From Granulosicoccaceae bacterium (GTDB lineage Bacteria > Pseudomonadota > Gammaproteobacteria > Granulosicoccales > Granulosicoccaceae), in the NCBI GenBank assembly GCA_020629835.1, contig JAHDCO010000006.1, positions 45,771-109,770 of the forward strand: a DNA stretch of 64,000 nucleotides, read 5' to 3'. The notes under the pieces are model-generated. The model was given only the letters and a program-made list of their open reading frames with translations, made no database searches and was not told where the DNA came from. The translations under genes and the position numbers were made by a program. Below, one piece after another: positions 8,415 through 17,400 of this stretch (its first letter is position 1; each line of letters starts with the position of its first letter).

Positions 8415-8426
8415 AACTCGTAGTGT

Positions 8427-8461
8427 TTAAAAAACCTGTTGAGCTGCGGACCCAACAGGTT
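8427..8461 (-). terminator. Intrinsic terminator of the decayed AraC gene
   Basis: Perfect 9-bp stem AACCTGTTG/CAACAGGTT with an 11-nt loop. On the minus strand it is followed by a run of six T. It lies between the operator copies at 8401 and 8508. Confidence 0.75.
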
Positions 8462-8507
8462 AATGAGTTAGAAAAATCCAGTAAAAATTACCTACAAGTC
8501 CATATAC

Positions 8508-8521
8508 CTATATGTATATAG
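8508..8521 (-). promoter_or_regulatory. Distal operator copy
   Basis: CTATATGTATATAG, identical to the copy at 8401-8414 and 107 bp away. It is preceded by AC, giving the ACCTATATGT half seen in the complement of the tetR operator. Confidence 0.55.
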
Positions 8522-8606
8522 AATAATTTAGTAAAATGCAAGTTTTCAGGTGGAAAAAATTCTTTATTGCCAACTCGCGGGCTAAAATTTGAACAATTCT
8601 TGGGGG

Positions 8607-9107
8607 TTATGAATTTCTGAACTCTTTGAATTGCGTTAGCCACTCTCGAGGTGTTTGGCCGGTACGACGTCGAAATGTGCGCGTGAAGGCGGCAGAATCT
8701 TTGTATCCGACCTGTCTGGCGGCGGTTGCCACCGACAAGCCACTGCGCAGCAGGCTCCTTGCCACGCCAAACCGCCAGTCGGTGAGATAGTCCAATGGGG
8801 TAGAGCCGACTGACTCTCTAAAATATCGTGCAAAGCTCGACCGTGACATTGCCGCTTGTTGTGCAAGAGTTTCTAGCGTCCATGGTTTTTCAGGATGGTC
8901 GTGTATTGCCGTGATCGCGCACGCCAGGCGTTCATCGCCGAGGCTACTCAATATACAGGTGGGCACTTGGCTGTTTTACATTACATGCCTGAGCAATAAG
9001 ATGAGCATGTATTCCATTAAAAGTTCTAGAGCCGTCTCACGTTCACAAACATTACCATCGGCTTCAACAAACATACACCGCTTTGTCGGCAGAGATCTGG
9101 GGTGGGG
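8607..9107 (-). pseudogene. Decayed AraC-family (cupin_6) regulator
   Basis: The longest intact frame (start 8966) encodes only the C-terminal double helix-turn-helix (WTLETLAQQAAMSRSSFARY; VATAARQVGYKDSAAFTRTF). The same frame continues upstream across an in-frame TAA (8976-8978) into a clear family segment, CERETALELLMEYMLILLLR, the last helix of the cupin_6 sensor domain, until another stop at 9108-9110. The rest of the cupin is absent. A truncated gene broken by a nonsense codon fits best; translation of just the DNA-binding part from 8966 cannot be excluded. Confidence 0.75.
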
Positions 9108-9362
9108 TTAGTACGGATGTGGGTGCACACCTTAGGGCTGATGTGTTTTTGCGGACGCGAACACGAGACATTGAGTTGGCCGAATCCAAGCGGTTGACTT
9201 GGGGAGGAGTAACGCTCAGCCGTACGTTTTGATACTGGCTGGGCGTTTGATGTTTGTGGCGAGGGATTTATTGTTCGTTTGAATCGCAGTAATAGAAGAA
9301 TCAAATAGATTCAAGATGGGCGATAAAACCCGACACAAACAACCTGTACTATCCTGTCGGAT
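9108..9362. other. Intergenic, no feature recognised
   Basis: No further AraC remnant could be traced in any frame. It must hold the promoter for the GNAT gene, but no strong hexamers stand out. Confidence 0.4.
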
Positions 9363-10136
9363 ATGACAATCGTATTGGAAAAGTCGGTTAAGCCTTCCCG
9401 TCTCAGGGCCGAGTACCTGAGCTCTTTGGCAGAACCTCAGGAGTATTTCGTAGAATTGATGGTGCAGCAGGGCATCACGGTGACCTGCGACGATACAACC
9501 TACGCCGTTATCCATAACGATAATTTGGTCGAGCTGTACTGCACGGAGTTGAGCACAGAGCGGGGCGTTAAATTGCTTCATCAATTGTTCGATGATCGGC
9601 TTATCTCAACGGTTTTGTGCAAATCCTACGATTCGCAATTGTTGAACGCCGCTTTGTCACGGGACGCTAAGGTGTCCACAGTGGCGTATTTATTCCGCCG
9701 CACTGTTGCTGTTCCACGTCCCGCTTTAGATGCTGGAATGCTGTTTCGCGCAGCAGTTATCACGGATGTCGAGGCCATCATGGCGTTCAATGACGGGTTC
9801 TTTGAATCAGTGGATGAGCTGAGTGGATATCTGAACCGCGATGGGTTATTTGTTTTGGAGTGGCATGAAGAGATTGTTGCGTGTGGCACTGGCACTGCGG
9901 TTGTCCCCGGGGAACGTGACATTGACGTGGGCGTGTTGGTGTCAGTAAAGCATCGAAATCACGGCCTGGGTCATGTTGTGGTGCATGCCGTAAAAGAGCA
10001 TTACCTAGCAAGGGGTTTCCGCCCGATTTGTGGTTGCGCAGTCCGCAATCTAGCCTCTAAACGTGTGCTGGAAAAAGCAGGTTTTATCAGTGAGCACCGT
10101 CTGTTGTCAATTCAGTACGAATCAGTGCTCTCTTAG
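9363..10136 (+). CDS. GNAT-family N-acetyltransferase
   Basis: 257 residues. The C-terminal half (about 125-250) is a GNAT fold: LFRAAVITDVEAIMAFNDGF, then FVLEWHEEIVACGTGT, the acetyl-CoA loop region VLVSVKHRNHGLGHVVVHAV, and the typical NLASKRVLEKAGF helix. The N-terminal 120 residues look like a degenerate GNAT-like or accessory domain and are not recognised. The substrate is unknown. It is convergent with the YcaQ-like gene. Confidence 0.78.
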   Translation: MTIVLEKSVKPSRLRAEYLSSLAEPQEYFVELMVQQGITVTCDDTTYAVIHNDNLVELYCTELSTERGVKLLHQLFDDRLISTVLCKSYDSQLLNAALSRDAKVSTVAYLFRRTVAVPRPALDAGMLFRAAVITDVEAIMAFNDGFFESVDELSGYLNRDGLFVLEWHEEIVACGTGTAVVPGERDIDVGVLVSVKHRNHGLGHVVVHAVKEHYLARGFRPICGCAVRNLASKRVLEKAGFISEHRLLSIQYESVLS

Positions 10137-10232
10137 CTAAATTGACGACCACCACTGTAGATTCAAAGACTAACTGCGCGCTGTAGTGCCATATCAGGCA
10201 CCCGTCAGAAGCGAAAAAAAACATGCTTTTTA

Positions 10233-11447
10233 TTACAATCGTGCCAAATTCGTTTTGTTGATTACAGTCGGTTGAGTCAAGCGTTTCAGACCAATAACGG
10301 TTTTAGCCCCACAAAACCTGCGCATCCTTTCTAGTTCACTGCACAGCTTTGCCATTCGTCCGGTGCCAAAACGTACCCCTTCCCCTGGCCAAAGATTCAG
10401 CACATCCAGTTGATCAAGTGCGCGGTTGTGTTTCACTTCAATACGCCCCACAAACGTATCGCCCTCCAGCAACGGATAAACGTAGTACCCGTACTGTCGT
10501 TCAGCGGGTGGGGTATAGATCTCAATCCGATAGTCAAAGCCGAAGAGGGCAGCTAATCGTTTACGATCACGTACTAAGGGATCGAACGGATTGATGATTC
10601 GAAGGCGCGACGTCGGCGTGGGCGGGCTTTGGACGACATCAAGTTGGGAACTATGTACGAGGTAATCTGATTCTTTTCCATGCGCGGTTGTTACTTGAAC
10701 CGTTGTTAATTCCTCCTGGTGTTTGTTGCACCAAGCTTTGGATTCAGCAACGGTGTAAACATCCCAAAACCTTGCAACTTCTCCTGCCGTTGCAAATCCT
10801 AGCCGGCTAAACGCGTTGTGCATCAACCACTGCTTGCGTGAGTGCGGGGTGGTTTTTTCCTGAAGTGTTTTATCGGGGAAGATACGGCTGGATAAATTGT
10901 AGTACTTGGAGAAATTCACGCGCTTGGAAACCGCTAAGTCACCTTTCAGCCATAAATAATCCAGCGCTTTTTTATGCGGCGCTTTGGTCCAAATGGCTTT
11001 CTTGGTTTCACGGGTGTCGGATTGAAAATCGTTGGATCGTAAGCAGCCTTCGGTACTAATTCGTGCCATTAAGGCTTTTTGTAATGCGCGATTGTCTGGG
11101 TTTTGTCGACACTCGGTCCAGTAACGAGATTGGGTGAGCTTTTTGAACTGGTCAGACCAGTACGGCAGGGTGCTCATGGGCAGCACACACGCGTCATGAC
11201 AGAAGTGTTCAAAAATCTCACCTTGCTTTAACAAGGTGTTTAACTTACTCGGACGGTACTGATTACAGCGGTTCCATAAAATATGATCATGGGCACGAGC
11301 AACCACCTGCAGTGGGTCGAGCTGTACATACCCCAAGCGATTGATGAGTGCGAGCAGCTCGGCCGTTGTGCAGGAACCGGTTGGTGCTTCGCTTAACCCG
11401 GCGTAATGAATAACGAGCTGGCGCGCTTGTTGGTTGGTGAGCTTCAT
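10233..11447 (-). CDS. ycaQ: Winged-helix DNA glycosylase of the YcaQ/AlkX family
   Basis: 404 residues, full length for the HTH_42 (AlkZ-like) family. The N-terminus holds a winged helix with the catalytic Q-x-D signature Gln42-Leu-Asp44 in YVQLDPLQVVARAHDHILW, followed by the typical FEHFCHDACVLPMSTLPYW region. A C-terminal beta domain contains FDPLVRDRKRLAALFGFDY and GRIEVKHNRA. Known members excise alkylated or cross-linked bases, opening interstrand cross-links. It stands upstream of nothing obviously related; the neighbouring minus-strand gene ends 23 bp before its start. Confidence 0.87.
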   Translation of the reverse strand: MKLTNQQARQLVIHYAGLSEAPTGSCTTAELLALINRLGYVQLDPLQVVARAHDHILWNRCNQYRPSKLNTLLKQGEIFEHFCHDACVLPMSTLPYWSDQFKKLTQSRYWTECRQNPDNRALQKALMARISTEGCLRSNDFQSDTRETKKAIWTKAPHKKALDYLWLKGDLAVSKRVNFSKYYNLSSRIFPDKTLQEKTTPHSRKQWLMHNAFSRLGFATAGEVARFWDVYTVAESKAWCNKHQEELTTVQVTTAHGKESDYLVHSSQLDVVQSPPTPTSRLRIINPFDPLVRDRKRLAALFGFDYRIEIYTPPAERQYGYYVYPLLEGDTFVGRIEVKHNRALDQLDVLNLWPGEGVRFGTGRMAKLCSELERMRRFCGAKTVIGLKRLTQPTVINKTNLARL

Positions 11448-11470
11448 GTGCTTAAGTGGCTCACAAGCGT

Positions 11471-12640
11471 TTAAAGCGTATCCACGGCTTCCAGGAATCG
11501 ATCTACTTCGTCGTCGGTATTGAAGTAATGAACCGAAGCTCTAAGGATATCGTTCAGGCCGCGTCGTTGAAAATCCAAACGCGCAGATCCTTGAAGCGAG
11601 ACGGAAACGTTCATTTTTTTCTTACGTAAAGCGGCGGCTGCATCATTCGCATCCCATCCTGCCTTACTGAACGTAACGATGCCACATTGCTTTTGTCCTA
11701 AATCATGTACGGAGATGCCGGGTAGAGCCTGCAAGTCGTTTCGAAGTCGACGGCTTAAGTGCGTGATGCGTTCTTCAATAGCCGGCAGGCCTATGTCATT
11801 GGCATATTCCGCAGCCTTTGCTAAACCTACGCGCCCTGCATAAAAGGATTCCCAATTTTCAAACTTGATCGCGCTTGGGTGAAACTCAAAACCGTCATCA
11901 CGCGTCCATCGTGCGGAGTGCAAATCCACGAACGGCGGGTCGAGTTCGGGCAGAAGACCCTCTCGTACGTACAAAAATCCCGTGCCCCTTGGACCGCGCA
12001 GAAATTTACGCCCAGTACCGGACAGCATGTCGCACTGCAAAGTTTCCACATCCAACGGCAGTTGCCCCACCGATTGGCAAGCGTCTAACAGGTACATAAG
12101 GCCTGCGTCCTTTGCGATCTTACCCACAGCTTCGGCTGGATTAACCAAGCCGCCTTGCGTCGGAACATGAGTGAGTGCGATCAGTTTGGTTTTGTCAGTG
12201 ATTTGGTTTTGCAGGGCGGTTAAGTCGATTTGCCCGTGCTCGTCCGATGGCACGAGATCAATGTGTAGCGATCGTCGTTCGGCTTGTTGCAGCAACGCGA
12301 GGTAATTCGAGACGTATTCAGAATCGTGGGTAAGAATTCTATCGCCCGGTTCCAAAGGCAGAGCGTAGAACGCCATATCCCAGGCTCGTGTGGCGTTCTC
12401 AATAAAGGCGATCTCGTTTGGTTTGGCATTCAGTAGCGTTGCAAATTGCGTGTAGAAATCGGCTACCTTCTGCGCATTGGCTGCGTGTGCTTCATACCCT
12501 CCGATTTCTTGCTCCAGAGCCAGGTGCTGCAGCACCGCGTCGTACACCGGTGTGGGCATGATGGATGCCCCGGCATTATTGAAATGCAGCAGAGTGTTAC
12601 AGCTGGGAGTGTCGTCTCGAACGCGATCAATGCACAGCAA
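11471..12640 (-). CDS. PLP-dependent class-V aminotransferase / cysteine desulfurase-like enzyme
   Basis: About 389 residues from a TTG codon two bases after the stop of the upstream oxidase gene and preceded by AGGAAAG. A longer frame to 12721 would overlap that gene. Fold-type I PLP enzyme: FNNAGASIMPTPVY, NATRAWDMAF, the cofactor Asp in YLLDACQSVGQLPLD, and the Schiff-base Lys212 in SGTGRKFLRGPRGTGFLYV. The family includes SufS-like lyases, kynureninase-like and isopenicillin-epimerase-like enzymes; activity cannot be assigned. Its place at the end of the PuuB/PuuA unit suggests removal of an amino group from an amine-catabolism intermediate. Confidence 0.82.
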   Translation of the reverse strand: MLCIDRVRDDTPSCNTLLHFNNAGASIMPTPVYDAVLQHLALEQEIGGYEAHAANAQKVADFYTQFATLLNAKPNEIAFIENATRAWDMAFYALPLEPGDRILTHDSEYVSNYLALLQQAERRSLHIDLVPSDEHGQIDLTALQNQITDKTKLIALTHVPTQGGLVNPAEAVGKIAKDAGLMYLLDACQSVGQLPLDVETLQCDMLSGTGRKFLRGPRGTGFLYVREGLLPELDPPFVDLHSARWTRDDGFEFHPSAIKFENWESFYAGRVGLAKAAEYANDIGLPAIEERITHLSRRLRNDLQALPGISVHDLGQKQCGIVTFSKAGWDANDAAAALRKKKMNVSVSLQGSARLDFQRRGLNDILRASVHYFNTDDEVDRFLEAVDTL

Positions 12641-12642
12641 GG

Positions 12643-13974
12643 TTACTTTCCTGATGTTGGCCCTAATGTCGGCAGGCGATCCAATAGGGCGGATCCACCC
12701 ATGGCGGCAGCTGCCAACCACGGCCGAATTTTGTCATTGCCGGGTATATACCCCGTAGGCAATGCGCTCAATTGGTTGAACTCTTCATGATCACCCAATA
12801 TAGCGCTGGCGACCGCTGATCCGCAATAGTTTGCAAGCGCGACACCATGCCCGGAATAGCCACTGGATGAATAGCAGTGTGGTTCGAGTTGTTGCACGCT
12901 TGGCCAACGGGTCCGTGTGATACCTAATGTACCGCCCCATACATAATCCAACTTAGCGTCTTCCAGGCTAGGAAAAATTTCCAGCATCGCCTTACGAACT
13001 ATCGACTGGATGTTAGCCGGAAACCGGTAACCATAATTTTCGCCGCCACCAAACAGCAAGCGATTGTCCGAGCTGCGGCGAAAGTAGTTAACCACATAGC
13101 GAGAATCAGCCACCGCTGCATTGCTCGGCAACAACGCTTTTATTCGGTCACCCAACGGCTCGGTTGCAGCAATAAAATTGTTGATCGGTATAACGTCTCG
13201 TCTTGCTTTGGGTATCAGTCCATCGAGATACCCGTTCATTGCGCAAACAACGGTGTTGGCCAGCACATAGCCATCACGTGTTCGAATCCGATAGTTCGTA
13301 TCGGAAGTTACTAACCGCGTAACCTCGGTTACGGCACTGGTCTCAAACAGCAATGCTCCTTCATTCTCAGCCGCTTGGGACAGACCGACAGCCAGCTTGA
13401 GTGGGTGAATATGCCCGGCGCTTGGGTCGTAAACACCAGCGTGGTAGTCGTCGCTAACGACATGATCCTGTAGCGCCGACTTATCCAATGCACACAGTTG
13501 AGCGCCAGGGTGTGCGTCGTTAAACGCATCAATTTCGTGTTGCAGTTGCTTAAGGTTTGTGGGGCGGTGCAGGGCGTCTACGATGCCTGGCACATACTCA
13601 ATATCGATGTGGTGTTGCTCGCGCGTGTCCAGCACCCACCGTTTAGCGCGCTCAGCCAGGTCCCAATAGGTTTGTGATGCTTGCGCACCGAGTCGGCTAG
13701 CTATCGCCTCATGCCTGTTGAAACCGGAGCCTAGTTGCCCACCGTTACGTCCGGATGCACCCCAGCCCACGCGGTGCGCTTCCAACACGCAAACGGATTT
13801 ACCGGCTTGTGCAAGCGTTAAGGCAGCCGATAAACCTGTGTAACCTCCACCAATGACACAAACGTCGGTCTGTTGAATTCCGCTTAACGATGGGTACTGA
13901 GGTGTGTCAACTGTTGCGCTATACCACGACGGGGCGTGTTGCCCGAGTTCGTCGTTGGCATACAGTAACTTCAT
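12643..13974 (-). CDS. puuB: FAD-dependent gamma-glutamylputrescine oxidase-like enzyme (copy 1)
   Basis: 443 residues. DAO fold with dinucleotide motif VCVIGGGYTGLSAALTLAQ near residue 40, then VLEAHRVGWGASGRNGGQ typical of PuuB, and a C-terminal FAD-capping segment CYSSSGYSGHGVALANY. PuuB oxidises gamma-glutamylputrescine to the aldehyde, releasing ammonia and peroxide. It sits 7 bp after puuA and runs straight into the PLP enzyme. A second, diverged copy is at 16114-17400, so the two oxidases may serve different gamma-glutamyl amines. Confidence 0.85.
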   Translation of the reverse strand: MKLLYANDELGQHAPSWYSATVDTPQYPSLSGIQQTDVCVIGGGYTGLSAALTLAQAGKSVCVLEAHRVGWGASGRNGGQLGSGFNRHEAIASRLGAQASQTYWDLAERAKRWVLDTREQHHIDIEYVPGIVDALHRPTNLKQLQHEIDAFNDAHPGAQLCALDKSALQDHVVSDDYHAGVYDPSAGHIHPLKLAVGLSQAAENEGALLFETSAVTEVTRLVTSDTNYRIRTRDGYVLANTVVCAMNGYLDGLIPKARRDVIPINNFIAATEPLGDRIKALLPSNAAVADSRYVVNYFRRSSDNRLLFGGGENYGYRFPANIQSIVRKAMLEIFPSLEDAKLDYVWGGTLGITRTRWPSVQQLEPHCYSSSGYSGHGVALANYCGSAVASAILGDHEEFNQLSALPTGYIPGNDKIRPWLAAAAMGGSALLDRLPTLGPTSGK

Positions 13975-13981
13975 ATATCCG

Positions 13982-15355
13982 CTACACGTTCAACAGCAAA
14001 TGCTCGCGTTCCCACGGGCTTATCACTTGTTCATAAGCGGCTGTTTCATGCTGCTTAATCGCGCGATAGGTGACGCAGAAATCTTCACTCAGTGTTTCGC
14101 GCATCAGAGTGTTGTCTTCAAACAATTCCAGCGCTTCGTACAGCCCGTAGGGTAAGGCACGCGGTAGGGAATACGCATCGATGTTTACAGCGTCTCTTGG
14201 GGTAAGTTTATGTTTCATACCCAGGTAACCGCAGGCAAGGCTTGCCGCAATGGCAAGATACGGATTGCAGTCCATACCAACGATACGATTCTCCACCCGT
14301 CGTGAAGCCGGTCGCGATAACGGAACACGAATGCCCGTCGTGCGATTATCTACTGCCCATTCGATGTTGATGGGCGCGGCGTCTTCACGAGTAAACCGTC
14401 GATACGAATTAACATAGGGCGCCAGGATGCAAATGACTGATGGCAGATGGTGCTGTTGCCCACCGATGAAGTGATAGAACGCGTCACTCGGTGAATCATC
14501 CTCGTTGGTGAACAAGTTACGGCCCGTGCGGCTATCCACCACGCTTTGGTGAATGTGCATGGCACTGCCGGGTTGATCTTCCATTGGCTTTGCCATAAAC
14601 GTTGCAAAACACTGGTTGCGCATGGCAGCTTCACGAATCGTGCGTTTGTAGTAGAACACCTGATCGGCCAAAGCTAATGGGTTGCCATGCTGCAAATTGA
14701 TTTCAATTTGCCCAGCGCCACCTTCCTGAATAAGCGTATCGATTTCAAAGCCTTGCGCTTCGGCAAAGTCGTAGATGTCGTCGATGACTTTGCCATATTC
14801 CTCCACAGCGGTCATAGAGTAGGCTTGTCGTGCAATGCCCTGGCGACCGCTTCGACCGACTGGTGGTTCGATGGGATAATCCGGGTCGATGTTCGGTTTG
14901 GTTAAGTAGAACTCCAACTCGGGCGACACAATCGGTTGCCATCCTTCGGCTTCATATAACGCCAGTACACGCTTTAAAATGTTTCGTGGTGCGACGCGTA
15001 TGGGATTGCCGTTACGATCCTGCACATCGTGAATGACTTGCAGCGTTGTATCTTCCGACCACGGCACGGCTGTAGCGGTATTGAAGTCAGGTACTAAACA
15101 CAGGTCCGATTCTTTCCATTGTTCGGGGCTGTTTTCTAAATCAACGTAATCGCCGTTAATGGTTTGCTGAAAAATCGATGTGGGTAAGTACAAGCTTTCT
15201 TCGCGGGTGAACTTACGCCACGGCATGGCTTTTCCTCGCGACATACCGGCAATGTCTGCCACTATGCATTCCACATCGTCTACGCGGCGTGCGCCAAGCC
15301 ATTCAATAAACGCAGCCGGAAGCTGATTTAGAAAGTCATCATTGGGTTGGTTCAT
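13982..15355 (-). CDS. puuA: Gamma-glutamylputrescine synthetase-like (glutamine synthetase family)
   Basis: 457 residues, the PuuA length class. N-terminal beta-Grasp (VECIVADIAGMSRGKAMPW) and catalytic domain with SPELEFYL, GAGQIEINLQHG, SAMHIHQSV, the NRTTGIRVP loop and the RRVENRIVGMDCNPYLAIAA segment. These enzymes join glutamate to the amino group of putrescine or related amines with ATP. It overlaps the amidotransferase stop by 4 bp (ATGA), so translation is coupled. Part of the minus-strand block puuB2, amidotransferase, puuA, puuB1, PLP enzyme. Confidence 0.87.
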   Translation of the reverse strand: MNQPNDDFLNQLPAAFIEWLGARRVDDVECIVADIAGMSRGKAMPWRKFTREESLYLPTSIFQQTINGDYVDLENSPEQWKESDLCLVPDFNTATAVPWSEDTTLQVIHDVQDRNGNPIRVAPRNILKRVLALYEAEGWQPIVSPELEFYLTKPNIDPDYPIEPPVGRSGRQGIARQAYSMTAVEEYGKVIDDIYDFAEAQGFEIDTLIQEGGAGQIEINLQHGNPLALADQVFYYKRTIREAAMRNQCFATFMAKPMEDQPGSAMHIHQSVVDSRTGRNLFTNEDDSPSDAFYHFIGGQQHHLPSVICILAPYVNSYRRFTREDAAPINIEWAVDNRTTGIRVPLSRPASRRVENRIVGMDCNPYLAIAASLACGYLGMKHKLTPRDAVNIDAYSLPRALPYGLYEALELFEDNTLMRETLSEDFCVTYRAIKQHETAAYEQVISPWEREHLLLNV

Positions 15356-16077
15356 GCGAGTCCCTGCAGAATAAAATCGCGAAGCACGGACGATACCGAC
15401 GCGTTGTCTAAGGGCGGACCCAGGGAGCTTCGCGCGGTGGTGACGTTGTGGCCTGGGAACAAATGCCCACGTTCGTCCAGTAATGCGCTAACAAACGCAT
15501 CATCAAACTCGGGATGGGGTTGTATAGACAAAGCGCGCTGTCCGTATTGAAGAGCGGCGTATTGGCAGTGTGGAGTAGTGCCTACTACGGTGGCACCTTG
15601 CGGTAACTCGGTGACTTGATCCTGATGAAAAGCCAGTAGTGTGGTGCTGTCAGGAACGCGTTGTTCGAACGGGCCGCTTAAGTGGTATTGCATTTGACCC
15701 ATACCCCAGCCACCTGAGAACTTTTCCACTTTACCGCCAAAGGCCTGTGCAAGGATTTGATGGCCAAAACACACCCCGATGATGGGCTGTTTGGCTTCAA
15801 ACGCATCGCGCAGATGTTGCTCTAACGGGGGTATCCAATCGTGATCTTCGTAGGCGCCATGTCTGGAGCCTGAAATTAACCACGCATCAGCATCGTCAAG
15901 TGTGGGGTAATCACCCAAGTGCACATCAAACGATCGGTAATCGAACGCAGCGTCGTCGTGATTTTCGGCACTGAGCATATTCGCGTACAGCGTGCTGTAC
16001 GCGCCGTGGTTCTCGGTCATGGCTTCTGAGAACCGACCGCATTCTAAAATGCCAACAACGGGTTTGCGTGTACTCAC
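15352..16077 (-). CDS. Class I glutamine amidotransferase, possible gamma-glutamyl hydrolase
   Basis: 241 residues. Triad: nucleophile Cys103 in GVCFGHQILAQAFGG, His188 and Glu190 in IQPHPEFDD. It is closer to the stand-alone GuaA-type amidotransferases than to the PuuD (peptidase C26) fold, yet it occupies the PuuD position between puuA and puuB2, so it may release glutamate from the gamma-glutamyl product (inference). Overlaps puuA by 4 bp. Confidence 0.82.
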   Translation of the reverse strand: MSTRKPVVGILECGRFSEAMTENHGAYSTLYANMLSAENHDDAAFDYRSFDVHLGDYPTLDDADAWLISGSRHGAYEDHDWIPPLEQHLRDAFEAKQPIIGVCFGHQILAQAFGGKVEKFSGGWGMGQMQYHLSGPFEQRVPDSTTLLAFHQDQVTELPQGATVVGTTPHCQYAALQYGQRALSIQPHPEFDDAFVSALLDERGHLFPGHNVTTARSSLGPPLDNASVSSVLRDFILQGLA

Positions 16078-16113
16078 AAAGCCTCTAGGGTTTGGTTAAA
16101 AGAAAACGTTCAT

Positions 16114-17400
16114 CTATAAGCCTACGGCATCGCGAAAACCGTACCACCACGAACCCACGGTGCTGTACGCCGGGCCAAAACGCTGACCACCAGGGAACGG
16201 TAACCACGGCAAAGACGCTAAGCGATCAAACCGTTCGGTGCGACCTTGAATGCCTTCAGAAAGCAAACGCCCGAACAAATGCGACCCGGTGACACCGTGG
16301 CCACTGTAACCCATGGCAAAAAACGTCTGGTCGCCAAGGCGCCCTAGTTGCGGAACGCGTGAAAATGACAGCGCAAAGTTACCGCTCCACGCGTATTCCA
16401 CCGCCACATCTTTAAGTTGTGGAAACACCTTTTCCATGTTGGGTCGCAACTTAGCTTCGACGCTGCGAGGGTCTTTACCGCCGTAGATGGTGCCGCCACC
16501 GAACAGTAAGCGTTTATCGGCTGACAGGCGGTAGTAATCCAGTATGTAGCGCACGTCTTCGATGCAGGCGTCGTTGGGTAATAGCTCATGGGCTAAATCA
16601 TCGCTCAACACTTCGGTTGCCATAACCTGCGTCGATACCGGCATCACGCGCGAAGCCAGGGCGGGCACGGCATCGCCTAAGTACGCATTTCCGCATAAAA
16701 CCAACGTGTTGCAGCGTACCCTGCCAGTGGCGGTCGTGACAGTGGGCTGTGCTGCATTTGTATCCACGGACTGTACGAGGGTGTTCTCATGTATACGCCC
16801 GCCCAGCGATTCAATGGCCGCAGCTTCTCCGAGTGCAAGATTTAACGGGTGTAAGTGACCACCGGAATGGTCGACCATGCCCCCGGCGTATAAATCTGAT
16901 CTTACATACTGTTGCAGTTGTTCTTTGTCTAACAGCTCATGATCGTCCATGCCGTGGGCACGCCACAGGGTTTGTTTGTCTTGCAGGCCCTGCAAGTGTT
17001 TCTCGTTAAAACCCACGTACACGTTGCGTGGTTTTAAATCGCAATCGATCTCGTAGTCCGCCACGAACTGGCGAATGATGCTGGCACCTTCCTGCAGAAC
17101 CGAGCCGATAAAAGTAGCGGTGTCAGCGCCAAAACGGGCGTGAATGTGCGGCAGGCTGGCGTTCAGTCCATTAACGATTTGTCCGCCGTTTCGCCCGGAT
17201 GCCCCCCAACCAATCTGTTGACCTTCCAGTAGCAGCACCGAACGCCCGTTTTGCAAGCAATGCAGCGCTGTGGACAGCCCGCTGAATCCGCCGCCCACCA
17301 CGCACACATCGGCCTCAGTGTCGCCATCCAGGGTGGGCCGTTCGGGTGAGGGGTTAGCGCTGGCGGCGTAATAGCTGGGGGCGTGGTTGGAACGGGACAT
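16114..17400 (-). CDS. puuB: FAD-dependent gamma-glutamylputrescine oxidase-like enzyme (copy 2)
   Basis: About 428 residues from the ATG of MSRSNHAPSYYAA, matching the PuuB length; a longer frame to 17499 would run into the divergent HisD-like gene. FAD motif VCVVGGGFSGLSTALHCLQ, then GWGASGRNGGQIVNGLN, and the C-terminal FFAMGYSGHGVTGSHLFG. First gene of the polyamine block; its start is 104 bp from the divergent HisD-like gene, so the intergenic space holds both promoters. Confidence 0.85.
   Translation of the reverse strand: MSRSNHAPSYYAASANPSPERPTLDGDTEADVCVVGGGFSGLSTALHCLQNGRSVLLLEGQQIGWGASGRNGGQIVNGLNASLPHIHARFGADTATFIGSVLQEGASIIRQFVADYEIDCDLKPRNVYVGFNEKHLQGLQDKQTLWRAHGMDDHELLDKEQLQQYVRSDLYAGGMVDHSGGHLHPLNLALGEAAAIESLGGRIHENTLVQSVDTNAAQPTVTTATGRVRCNTLVLCGNAYLGDAVPALASRVMPVSTQVMATEVLSDDLAHELLPNDACIEDVRYILDYYRLSADKRLLFGGGTIYGGKDPRSVEAKLRPNMEKVFPQLKDVAVEYAWSGNFALSFSRVPQLGRLGDQTFFAMGYSGHGVTGSHLFGRLLSEGIQGRTERFDRLASLPWLPFPGGQRFGPAYSTVGSWWYGFRDAVGL

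Noticed and set aside
9026..9304. 92-codon minus-strand open frame beyond the decayed AraC gene
   Set aside because: It is out of frame with the AraC remnant visible in the same DNA and has no protein-like pattern.
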